Assembly (NCBI RefSeq): GCF_029223255.1
Contig: NZ_JARHUC010000011.1
Span: 1 to 64,000 of the forward strand
Reading direction: 5' to 3'
DNA from: Albimonas marina
GTDB lineage: Bacteria; Pseudomonadota; Alphaproteobacteria; Rhodobacterales; Rhodobacteraceae
Length of the DNA: 64,000 bases
This document shows, in pieces, positions 10,302-19,800 of this stretch. Each line of letters opens with the position of its first letter. The stretch's first letter is position 1. Position numbers and translations under genes: made by a program. Under the pieces are notes generated by a model. The model was not told the origin of the DNA, ran no database searches, and saw nothing but the letters and a program-made list of their open reading frames with translations.

Positions 10302-10489
10302 TCCGTCGCCCGTTCCAGAGGCAGGTTCGTTCTTGTCTAAAGTCTTGATCGCACGGGGCCGGGCCGCTGTCGACCGTCGCGCGGGGGCGCAGGCGCGGCG
10401 CGGCGGCGCGCTGTTGTGCGCGCGCTACGCAGGCGGCGGCGGCGCAGGCCCGGTCGCGCAGGACTTTCCGGCGCGGTCTGAACCGCCGT

Positions 10490-12283
10490 TCAGCGCAGGA
10501 GGTTCAGCGCCCGCGACGCCAGGCCGCGCCAGGCCTCCCGCGCGCGGCCGCGGGGGGTCTTCACGTAGTCCCGCTCGGCGTGCAGCCACTCCAGCACCTT
10601 CTCGGGCGGGGCGGGCAGGCGGGTGACCGGATCGACGTAGCGCGGGTAGAGGATCAGCGCGCAGGCGGCGAGCGCGTCGATCGACAGCGTCCGCCCGCGG
10701 GAGAAGGCGGGATCGAAGGGCGTCTCGGTCAGGCCCCAGCCGGCGTAGAAGGGCCGCCCGAAGGTGGTGACGGGCAGGTCGCGCAGCAACGCCTCGAACC
10801 CCATCAGGGAGGTCATGCACTCCACCCGGTCGGCCCATTCCAGGCAGGCCTCCGCGGCGCTGTCGGCGGCGACCGCGTCGGCGCATTCGGCCAGCGTCGC
10901 CGCGTCGACCGCGCCCGGGCGCATTCCGGTCAGCACGTCGGGGTGGGGCTTGTAGAGGATGAAGGCGTCGGGGTGACGCGCGCGCACCCGGCGCAGCAGG
11001 TCGGCGTTCTTCTGCACCTCGGGCGAGCCGAAGCGCAGGGACTGGTCGCCCTCCACCTGCCCCGGCACCAGGATACGCCGGCGCGGCGTCTCGGGCAGGG
11101 GGGCGGAGCGGCCGAGGTTGTACTTGGTGATCCCCAGCTCCACCAGCCGCCGCCGCAGCGCGCCGCCGCGGGCGAGGAGCGCGTCGGTCAGCTCCGCCTC
11201 CCGGGTCAGCGCCTCGAAGTCGGTGGGGCGGGTGGCGTCGAAATAGAGGCCCATCCGGTCGACGGCCAGCGAGCAGGGCGGCGCGTGGCGCAGGCCCAGC
11301 CCGACCGAGCGCACGAATCCGTCCTCGAGCCGGACGACCTCCAGCCCCGCCGCCTCGGCCTCCGCCGCGTCGCGCATCCCCCAGACGGCGAGGCGGGCGC
11401 GGGTGGCGGCGGCGACCTGCACGGCGTTCTTCATGCCCCCGACATGGGCGGGCGGCCCCTCGGGCCCGGTCAGGAACGGGTCGGCGTTGCGGCGTTTCCA
11501 GCGGGAGAAGCCCAGCGTCACCGTCCGCCGCTCGTTGCGCTGCGCCTCGGCGCGCAGCAGGGCGAGCGCGTCCAGCGCCTCGCCCGCCGGCGCCGAGAGC
11601 CCGCGCCAGGGATCGACGAAGCGCGCGCGGGCGAGCCAGGGCGTGGGGTCGGCCGGCCCCGCCAGCGTCAGGCCGAGCCGCCCGCCCACGGCCGCGCGAT
11701 GGGCGAGCGCGCCGTGGGACGCGACGACCCGGTCGAGCCGGGAGGGGCGGACCTCCGCCACCCGGCGCACCACCGGCAGACCGCGGCGGCGGGCGGCGAC
11801 CTCGCCCTCCCCTCCATGGGCGAGGACCACGGTCTCGGCCCCCGGCGCCTCGGCCTCTGCGAGATCCAGCAGCGCCTCGGCCCGCGCGGCGTCGGCGTCG
11901 CGCAGGTCGATCAGCGTCTCGGGCGTGGCGGCGGCGGCGACCGTCGCGGGCCACCAGGTGAGGTCGGCGGCGATGCGCGCGGCGAGCTCGGCGGTGGCGG
12001 AGGGGGAGCGGGGCGGCGCCTCGCCCAGTCCCAGCGCCACCGGGGGATGGCCGTGGATCGCGGCGGGCAGCAGCCAAGGCAGGGCGGCGCCGGCGGTCGG
12101 CGCGTCCTCCCAATGCACCAGGCGCGGGGTCCCGCGGCCGCCGGTCAGCGTGCGCAGCGCCCGGCGCAGGCGCGCCCGGCCAGCGTTGGCGCGGCGGGCG
12201 TCGGGGGGATCGTCATGCCCCGCGGGATCGCCCCGGCGGCGGGCGCCGGGGGCGGAGACGCCGGAAGGGGCGGTCCTGTCCAT
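10490..12283 (-). CDS. kpsC: KpsC/RkpJ-like capsule polysaccharide glycosyltransferase
   Basis: The 597-residue protein matches the C-terminal half of KpsC, the dual beta-Kdo transferase that builds the poly-Kdo linker on the capsule lipid anchor. Conserved motifs of that domain are present: EDGFVRSVGLG (320-330), VPGQVEGDQS (406-415), YKPHPDV (444-450), TSLMGFEALL (491-500) and PFYAGWGLTE (511-520). The N-terminal about 220 residues correspond in position to the first Kdo-transferase domain but are shorter and lack its motifs. The ATG at 12281-12283 was chosen because upstream codons overlap the preceding gene. It is 20 bp downstream of the alpha-oxoamine synthase gene and clearly co-transcribed. 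Confidence 0.9.
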   Translation of the reverse strand: MDRTAPSGVSAPGARRRGDPAGHDDPPDARRANAGRARLRRALRTLTGGRGTPRLVHWEDAPTAGAALPWLLPAAIHGHPPVALGLGEAPPRSPSATAELAARIAADLTWWPATVAAAATPETLIDLRDADAARAEALLDLAEAEAPGAETVVLAHGGEGEVAARRRGLPVVRRVAEVRPSRLDRVVASHGALAHRAAVGGRLGLTLAGPADPTPWLARARFVDPWRGLSAPAGEALDALALLRAEAQRNERRTVTLGFSRWKRRNADPFLTGPEGPPAHVGGMKNAVQVAAATRARLAVWGMRDAAEAEAAGLEVVRLEDGFVRSVGLGLRHAPPCSLAVDRMGLYFDATRPTDFEALTREAELTDALLARGGALRRRLVELGITKYNLGRSAPLPETPRRRILVPGQVEGDQSLRFGSPEVQKNADLLRRVRARHPDAFILYKPHPDVLTGMRPGAVDAATLAECADAVAADSAAEACLEWADRVECMTSLMGFEALLRDLPVTTFGRPFYAGWGLTETPFDPAFSRGRTLSIDALAACALILYPRYVDPVTRLPAPPEKVLEWLHAERDYVKTPRGRAREAWRGLASRALNLLR

Positions 12284-12303
12284 GGCGGAGCGGACGTCGG
12301 CCC

Positions 12304-13671
12304 TCAGGCCCCGGCCCCGAAGGGCAGCTTGCGGGCCCGGACCTTGGCCAGCGCCTCGGCGCAGATGTCGACGGCGCGGTCGATCTGGGCGTCGGTATGC
12401 TCCGAGGTCAGGAAGAAGCGCAGGCGGGCCTGCTTCTCGGGCACCGCGGGGAAGGTGATGGGCAGGGCGTTGAGCCCGGCCTTGAAGCATTCGTCCGACA
12501 GCATCGCGGCGCGCGCGCTGTCGCCCACGATCACCGGCATCACGGCGGCGCCCTTGGCCTCGCCGGTGTTCAGCCCGGCGGCCTTGGCGCGCTCCAGCAG
12601 CCGGCGGCCGTTGGCCTGCAGGCGATGCACGCGGTCCGGCTCGGCCTGGAGGACTTCCAGCGAGGCCAGCGCGGCGGCCGCCAGCGGCGCGGCGAGGCCC
12701 ACCGAGAACACGAAGCCCGCGGCGTTGGCCTTCAGGAACTCGATCAGCGCGGCCGAGCCGCAGATGTAGCCGCCGCAGGAGGAGAAGGTCTTCGACAGCG
12801 TGCCCATCCAGATCTCGACCGAGGTCGGATCCACGCCCTGCATCTCGGCGATGCCGCGGCCGGTCTCGCCCAGCACGCCCACCGCGTGGGCCTCGTCGAC
12901 CATCAGCCAGGCGTCGTGGCGGTGCTTCAGCTCGACCAGCCGGGGCAGGTCGGGCCAGTCGCCGTCCATGGAGTAGAGCCCCTCGACCACGATCAGCGCC
13001 CGCTCGTAGCGGCCGCGGTTGCGCGAGAGGAAATCGTCCAGCCAGTCGAGGTCGTTATGCGGGAAGGTCACCCGGGCCGCGCCGGACAGGCGTGCGCCCT
13101 CGGTGATCGAGTTGTGGATCCAGGTGTCGGTCAGGATCACGTCCTTCGGGCCCATCAGGGCGCCGATGGTGGTCATGTTGGTGGCGTGGCCCGAGACCAT
13201 CGTCAGGCAGTCCTCGGCCCCGTAGAAGGCCGCGAGCCCCTTCTCGAGCTTCGCGTGCAGGTCCCGCTCCCCCGCCACCACGCGCGACGCGGAGACCGAG
13301 ACGCCGTAGCGGTCGATCGCGTCCTTCGCGGCGGCGTGGACCTTCGGGTGCCCGTTCAGGCCGAGGTAGTTGTAGGAGCTGAAGTTCAGCACCTCCCGCC
13401 CCTCGATCACGCAGGTGGGGCCGGCGTAGCCCTCCTGCTCGCGGAAGTAGGGGACGCCGATGTCGAGCATCTCGGCGGCCGACTTCTGCAGGCGGATCTG
13501 CTTGTGGCCGGGCAGGGCGCCGAAGTCGAAGGCCTTGGGCTGCGGCTTCGGACCCGGGCGCGGGGCCGGGCGGTCGGACGGGGTGCGGCGGGAGCGCGTC
13601 TGGCGCAGCTCCTCCAGCAAGGCGGAGCGGCGCGCGGCGCCGAAACGGCCTTCGCGTTCAGAGCCGGACAT
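12304..13671 (-). CDS. rkpG: alpha-oxoamine synthase (RkpG-like; AONS/SPT/KBL family)
   Basis: The 455-residue PLP enzyme belongs to the family that condenses an acyl thioester with an amino acid and releases CO2. Visible features are DEAHAVG (D259, H262) and the PLP lysine K294 in GTLSKTFSS. Compared with a 390-residue AONS it has an N-terminal extension of about 80 residues, including a Pro-rich linker (PAPRPGPKPQPK, about 35-46). It lies between an ACP-terminated reducing polyketide synthase and a KpsC-like gene, the order of S. meliloti rkpA-rkpG-rkpJ. It may offload the polyketide chain as a 2-amino-3-ketone. The amino acid used is unknown. A Shine-Dalgarno AAGGA precedes the ATG. Confidence 0.88.
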   Translation of the reverse strand: MSGSEREGRFGAARRSALLEELRQTRSRRTPSDRPAPRPGPKPQPKAFDFGALPGHKQIRLQKSAAEMLDIGVPYFREQEGYAGPTCVIEGREVLNFSSYNYLGLNGHPKVHAAAKDAIDRYGVSVSASRVVAGERDLHAKLEKGLAAFYGAEDCLTMVSGHATNMTTIGALMGPKDVILTDTWIHNSITEGARLSGAARVTFPHNDLDWLDDFLSRNRGRYERALIVVEGLYSMDGDWPDLPRLVELKHRHDAWLMVDEAHAVGVLGETGRGIAEMQGVDPTSVEIWMGTLSKTFSSCGGYICGSAALIEFLKANAAGFVFSVGLAAPLAAAALASLEVLQAEPDRVHRLQANGRRLLERAKAAGLNTGEAKGAAVMPVIVGDSARAAMLSDECFKAGLNALPITFPAVPEKQARLRFFLTSEHTDAQIDRAVDICAEALAKVRARKLPFGAGA

Positions 13672-13805
13672 GGGGCTCGTTCCTTCTTACGGTGCGGCGC
13701 GGGGCCGTCGTCGTTTCGTGCGAGGCCCTCGGGGCCGCCGCCCGTCGAGCTGCGGCCCCAGGGGCCGCAGGCGTTCCGTGTGCGGTCCAGGAGACCGCCG
13801 GGCGC
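13672..13805 (-). repeat. intercistronic hairpin series between synthase and oxoamine-synthase genes
   Basis: The 134-bp gap holds successive G/C hairpins spaced about 30 bp apart. TGCGGCCCC-A-GGGGCCGCA at 13751-13769 is a perfect stem. GCGGTC-CAGGA-GACCGC spans 13782-13798. A weaker GGCCCTCGGGGCC lies near 13723-13735. The units look like diverged direct repeats in which the stems change together. None is followed by a T-tract, so they look like mRNA processing or stability elements rather than terminators. Confidence 0.55.
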
Positions 13806-16800
13806 TCAGTGAATCGCGCCGGCGGGGCCGCCCGCGCGGCGCTTGAGCTCCGCGAGGGCTTCCTGGTCGATCTCGTCGCCGGCCCCGACATGGCGTTCCA
13901 CCAGCCCGTCGAGCACGGCGTCGCCGGTCTCGGCCCCCTCGGGGCTCGCGCCGGCCTCGGCCGGGTCGAGCCGCTTGAGCACGCGGGCGGCGATGTCCAT
14001 CAAGGTGGCTCCGCCGGCGAGGCTCATCAAGGGGATGTCGATCCCGAGCTTTTCTTCCGCCGCCATGCGCAGGTCGACGGCCATCAGGCTGTCGAAGCCG
14101 AGCTCCGTCAGCGGCTGGCGGGGGTCGATCTCCTCGGCCGGCAGGCGGAGGATGCGCGAGGTCTCGCCGGCCAGCAGCTCGGAGATCTTCTTCAGCGCCT
14201 CCGCCTCCGACAGCCCCGCCACCAGGGCGGCGAGGTCGAGGGCGGCGTCCCCCGCGGCGGAGGCGTCGGGCATCTCCATCCGCGCGAAGAGGGGCGTGCG
14301 GGTGATCGCCAGCTCCCGCGAGGCCGAGGCCCAGTCGATCTGCGCGTAGTTCACCGCCGAGGCGTCCTGCGGATCGGCGGCGGCGAGCGCCATCTCCAGC
14401 CCCTGGAACGCCTCGCGCGCGGTGATCGCCGAAGAGCCGAGGCGGTCCGAGAGGATCGCGCCGGTCTTGGCGTCGCGGGTCAGATACCCCGCATCCGAGA
14501 TCGCGCCCCAGGCGACCGCGAGGCCCGGCAGGCCCGCGCGGCGACGCTCGGCCATCAGCGCCTCGAGGTAGCAGTTGGCGGCGACGTAGGCCGTCTGGCC
14601 GGGGTTGCCGACCAGGGTGGTCGCCGAGGAGTAGACGACGAACAGGTCCAGCTTCAGGTCGCGCGTCAGGCGATCCAGCGTCTCGGCGCCCGCGATCTTG
14701 GGGCGCAGGACGGTGCGGATCCGCTCGCCGTCGAGATTGGCGAAGAGCGCGTCGTCGAGCGTCATGGCGGTGTGCAGCACGCCGCGCAGGCGGGCGGGGC
14801 CGGCCTCGATCTCGTCGATCAGCTCCTTCTGGGCCGTCTCGTCGGCGGCGTCGCAGGCGCGGGTGATCACCTTGGCGCCCATCGCCTCCATCCGGCGGAT
14901 GGCGGTTTTCGCCGCTTCCGTGACCCGGCCGGAGCGGGAGGTGAGCCAGATGTGGCGCGCCCCGCGCTCGACCAGCCAGGCGGCCGTCTCGGCGCCGAAG
15001 CCGCCGAGGCCGCCGACCACCAGGTAGGCGCCCTTGGCCCCGATCTTCGGAGCGCGGGTCTTGGGCGCCTCCACCTTCGGCGGGGCCTTCACCAGGATCT
15101 TCCCGATGTGGCCGGACTTCTGCATCAGGCGGAAGGCGTCGACCACCTCGGCCGAGTCGAAGACGATGTGGGGCAGGGGGATCAGGTCGCCCTGCTCGAA
15201 GCCCACGCCCAGCTGCTCGAACACCGAGACGGCGAGCTCGGGGCGGTAGACCAGCAGCTGGTCCGCGTCGACGCCGAAGTAGGTCAGGTTCCGCCGGAAC
15301 GGCCGCAGGCCGATCTGGGAGTTGGCGTAGTAGTCGCGCTTGCCCAGCTCCACGAAGCGCCCGAAGGGCTTCAGGCACTCGATCGAGCGCTCCATCGCCT
15401 CCCCGAACAGGGAGTTCAGGACCACGTCGACGCCGCGGCCTTCGGTGACGCGCATCACGTCGTCGGCGAAGACGAGCGAGCGGCTGTCGAAGACATGCGC
15501 GGCGCCCAGCTGGCGCAGCAGCTCGCGCTTGGCCGGCGAGCCTGCGGTGGCGATGACCTGCGCGCCGCGGGCGGCGGCGATCTGCAGGGCCGCGAGGCCC
15601 ACGCCGCCGGCGCCGCCGTGGATCAGCACCGTCTCGCCGCGCGAGAGATTCGCAAGCTCCACCAGCCCGTACCAGGCGGTCAGGAAGGTGGTGGGGATGG
15701 TCGCCGCCGCCGTCAGGTCCACGCCCTCGGGCAGCGGCGCGACGGCGTTCTCATGCACGCAGACATGGGTCGCGAAGCAGGACGGCGCGAAGGCGATCAC
15801 GCGGTCGCCCTCCCGGAAGCGGGCGCAGCCGGGGCCGGTGCGCACCACGACGCCGGAGCATTCCATGCCCAGCGTGGGGCCGGCGAAACCGTCCTCCAGC
15901 GCCTCCTCGGGCAGCAGGCCCTGGGCCCACATGATGTCGCGGAAGTTCAGACCGGCGGCGACGACCTCGATCTCGACCTCGCATTCGGCCGGGGCGCCGC
16001 GATCCTCGACCCGCCACTCCAGGCTGTCGATGGAGCCCTGCTGGCCCAGCGCCAGGCGACGCACGCCCATCGCGGGGTTGGAGAGCTGCGCCGCGCGGGC
16101 GCGGTCGGCGAGATCGGAGACGCGCTCCGCCCGCACGCCGGCGCGGCCGGCGAGGTCGTGGACCGTCTCGCGGTCCTCGGCGGGGCTCAGGATCTCGGCG
16201 GCGAGGCGCGCGGGCAGGTCGGCGGCCGCGATCTCGGGCGCGAAGTCGGCCAGGCGCACGTCGATGTCCGGGAACTCGTTCGCCAGCACGCGGGCGAGGC
16301 CCCAGGCGGCGGCTTCGGATGGGCAAAGCGGGCGCAGGGGGCCGGCGGCGACGCCGCCGCGGGTGACCACCCACAGCCGCGCCACGCGGCCGGGCAGGGC
16401 CAGCGCGGTCTTGGCCGACAGCATCCGGGCGTGGGCCGCGGCCAGCGCCGGGCCGCTCTCGGCCAGGTGCGCGGCCAGCACGATCTCCACCCCCTCGGAG
16501 GCGTCGAGCGCGGCGGCGAGGCCGGCCTCGGCGACCGGCGAGGCCTTGCGCCCCGCGGCCGTCAGGCGGGCGGCGAGCGTCTCGGCGAAGGCCTTCTCGG
16601 CGGCGGCGTGGACCACCAGGATCGGGGCGTCGGTCGCCTCCGCCTCGGGCCGCATCCGGGCGGGAGCGGTGGCGAGGATCAGGGCGGCCTGCGCCTCGGC
16701 GCTCGCCAGCGGGCGGGCGGAGACGTCGAGGAAGCCGGCCTGGGCCAGGGTCTCGGTCCACTCGGCGGCCTCGCGCAGGCGCCCGACCGGCAGGGTCGGA

Positions 16801-19800
16801 TCCAGCGTGTCGGACCACCAGGCGGCCTCGTCGCCCTCGGTCAGGTCGGCGATCAGGCTGGGCGCCTCCTCGACGGCGACGAGGGCGGCGCCCTCGGCCA
16901 TCAGGCACTTCAGGTCCGCCAGCGCCGGCGCGCCGAGGCGGCACAGCGCGTCGCCCGCCAGCACCAGGTCGAAGCTGCGGCCCTGCGGGATCTCGTCCAT
17001 CGCCAGGTAGGCGATCTTCGCCCGCTCCGGGTCGCCCACCTTCAGGGAGCGGACGTGGCGCGGATCGGGGTCGGTCACCACGCAGGAGGAGACGACGGAG
17101 GCCGCCTGCAGGCGGTCCAGCAGCGCGGCCGGGGCGGCGCCGGCGACCAGCACGTCCAGGCGCCGGTCGGCGCGGGCGTTGGCCAGCGTGATCTCGGTCG
17201 CCTGGGCGATGGCGGACCAGCGCGCCTCGCCCGAGGGGCCGGAGGCCGCCATGCGAAGCTGCGCGGCCGTCACCGGCCCGTCGGCGCCCTCGTGCGGGCC
17301 GGCGGCCAGCAGCCTGGGCAGCGCGTCGGGCAGGGCCATCAGGCGCGCGATCTCGACGATGCGGCGCGGGGCCTCGGCGAACAGCGCCTCGGTCAGGGCC
17401 GAGAGCGGCGGGTAGGGCGGGTTGGGATCGAGCAGCGCGCGCCCGTCCTCGGCCCGGCCCACGGCCTCGTCCTCCTCCAGCGCGATCAGCAGGCGCTCGA
17501 ACAGGGGGCGGGCGGTCTCGGCCAGGCGGCCCTCGGCGATCAGCGCCTCGGCGTCGAGCACGGTGGACTCGGTCGCCAGCGTCGCCAGCGCGTCGCGCGC
17601 GATGCGCCGCGCGGTGGTGTCGAGCAGGAGCGAGCCGGCGGACAGCTCCGGCGCCTCGTCGACCGCGAGGTCGCGCAAGAGGCCCGGGGCCAGCGCGCCG
17701 AGGTCGGTCTTGGCGCCCTCCGGCGGGGCGATGCGCGCGAGCGCGTTGCGGTAGGTCAGCTCCGAGGCGGGCTTGGCCTTGGCGATCCGCACGCCCTTGA
17801 AGCGCGCGCCCGTCAGGGTCGCGATCGGGCCGCCGGTGGCGTCCACCAGCCGGAACGTCGCCTCCAGCGAGCGGTCGGAGGCCTTGTCGATCTCCACCCA
17901 GGCGCCGACCGGCGCCGCGTGGGGCGCGTGCAGGATCAGCGAGCCGATGCGCACCGGCAGGTAGGACATGGTGCCGTCCGCGGCCTCGGCCCGCTCGGCG
18001 ATCAGGGCGAAGAGGCCGTGGAAGGCCGCGTCCAGCAGCGCCGGGTGCAGCGCGTGGCGCGTGCAGTCGAGCGCGGGATGCGCGGCGTCGAGCGTCACGA
18101 ACGCCGACCGGGCGTCGACCAGGCGCGCGGAGACGGCGCGGCGGAACACCTCGCCGTAGCCCAGCCCGAAGCGGCGGGTCAGCTCGTAGAGGCGCTCGGC
18201 GCCGATGGTGCGCTCGGCGTCCGGCGCGGGCGGGGTCTTGGCGGCCGGGATCGGGCCGGCGGGGCGGCGCAGGCGGCCGCGGGCGTGCAGGCCGAAGTCC
18301 TCGCCCGACAGGCGCCGGCGGCTCTCGACGTCGACCACGTGCCGGTCGCCCTGGATGCGGGTGCGCAGCTCGTAGCCGGTCCCCTCCTCCATCGCGAGCG
18401 GGCGCAGGATGTCGAGGTCGGCGAGCTCGATCGGGCCGCCGTCGTGACCGTCGCCGGCCATCGCCTCGATCCCGGCGGCGAGCGCCATGTCGACGTAGCC
18501 GGCGGCAGGGAACACCACCGCGTCCTCGACCCGGTGGTCCGACAGCCAGGCGGGGGAGGCGGGGTCGACCGTGGCGCGCCAGTCGCGCGCGCCCTCGCGC
18601 AGCGCCGGGCCCAGCAGCGGATCGCCGCCCAGGTCCTCGAGCTGGCGCACCGCCTCCTGGGAGGGGGGCACGAAATAGGTCTGCAGGCGCCAGGGATAGA
18701 GCGGCAGGTCCTGCTCGGGCCGGGCGTCGCGGCCGAAGAAGCGGTTCTCCACCACCTGCGCGCCCTGCGCCACGGCCAGGGCGACGACGCGGCGCATGTC
18801 GGCGCGCTCGTCCTTCTCCTCCAGCGTGGGCAGCACCGCGGCGGGTTTCGAGCGTTCGGCGGCCGTGTCGCGGACGTAGGTCGACAGCACCGGGCGGGGC
18901 CCGATCTCGACGAAGGTCACGCAGTCGGCCTCCAGCAGCGCCTCGAGGCCCTGGCGGAACAGCACCGGCTGGCGGATGTTGGTCCACCAGTAATGCGGGC
19001 CCAGCGCCTCGCCGTCGCAGGCGGCGCCGAAGGTGGCCGAGATGAAGTCGCAGCGCGTCTCGGACGGGCGCAGCCAGTCGAGGTCGGCCAGCAGGTCGTC
19101 CTTCAGCGCCTCGGCGATGGGGGAGTGGAACGGATAGTCCAGCCCCAGCGCCTTGCAGGCGATCTTCTTGCGGCGCGCGAACTTCGAGAAGGCGGCGATC
19201 TGGTCGGCGGGGCCGGAGATCGTGACCGAGCGGGGCGAGTTGTCGGCCGCCACCGCGATCTCGTCGAAGCCGCCTTCCTCGAGCGCGGCGCGCGCGGCCT
19301 CCTCGCCGGCGAGGACCGCCGCCATGGTGCCGCGGTCGCGGATCTTCTCCTGGTTGCGGGAGCGCACGTGGATCAGGCGTACCGCGTCGGGCAGATCGAA
19401 GGCGCCGGCGGCCCAGGCCGCGGCGACCTCGCCGACCGAGTGGCCGACCACGGCGTCGGGCTTCAGGCCCTTCTCGGCCAGGCTCTCGACCGTCGCGACC
19501 TGGGTGGCGAAGATCAGGGGCTGGGCGAGGGAGGTGTAGGGCAGACGCTCCTCGAGGTCCTCGGCATGCATCGCCTCGACCAGCGAGACGTCGGCGAGCT
19601 TCTCGAAGATGGTCGAGACCGCGTCGAAGGTGGCGCGGAAGATCGGGTCGTTGGCGTAGGCGGCGCGGCCCATGCCGACGTGCTGCGCGCCGTTGCCCGA
19701 GAAGACGAAGGCCGTGCGGCCCTCCTTCGACTGGGCGCGGCCTGTGGCCAGCAGCGGGGACTTGTCGCCGGCGATGTAGGCGTCGAGCGCGGCGAGCTGC

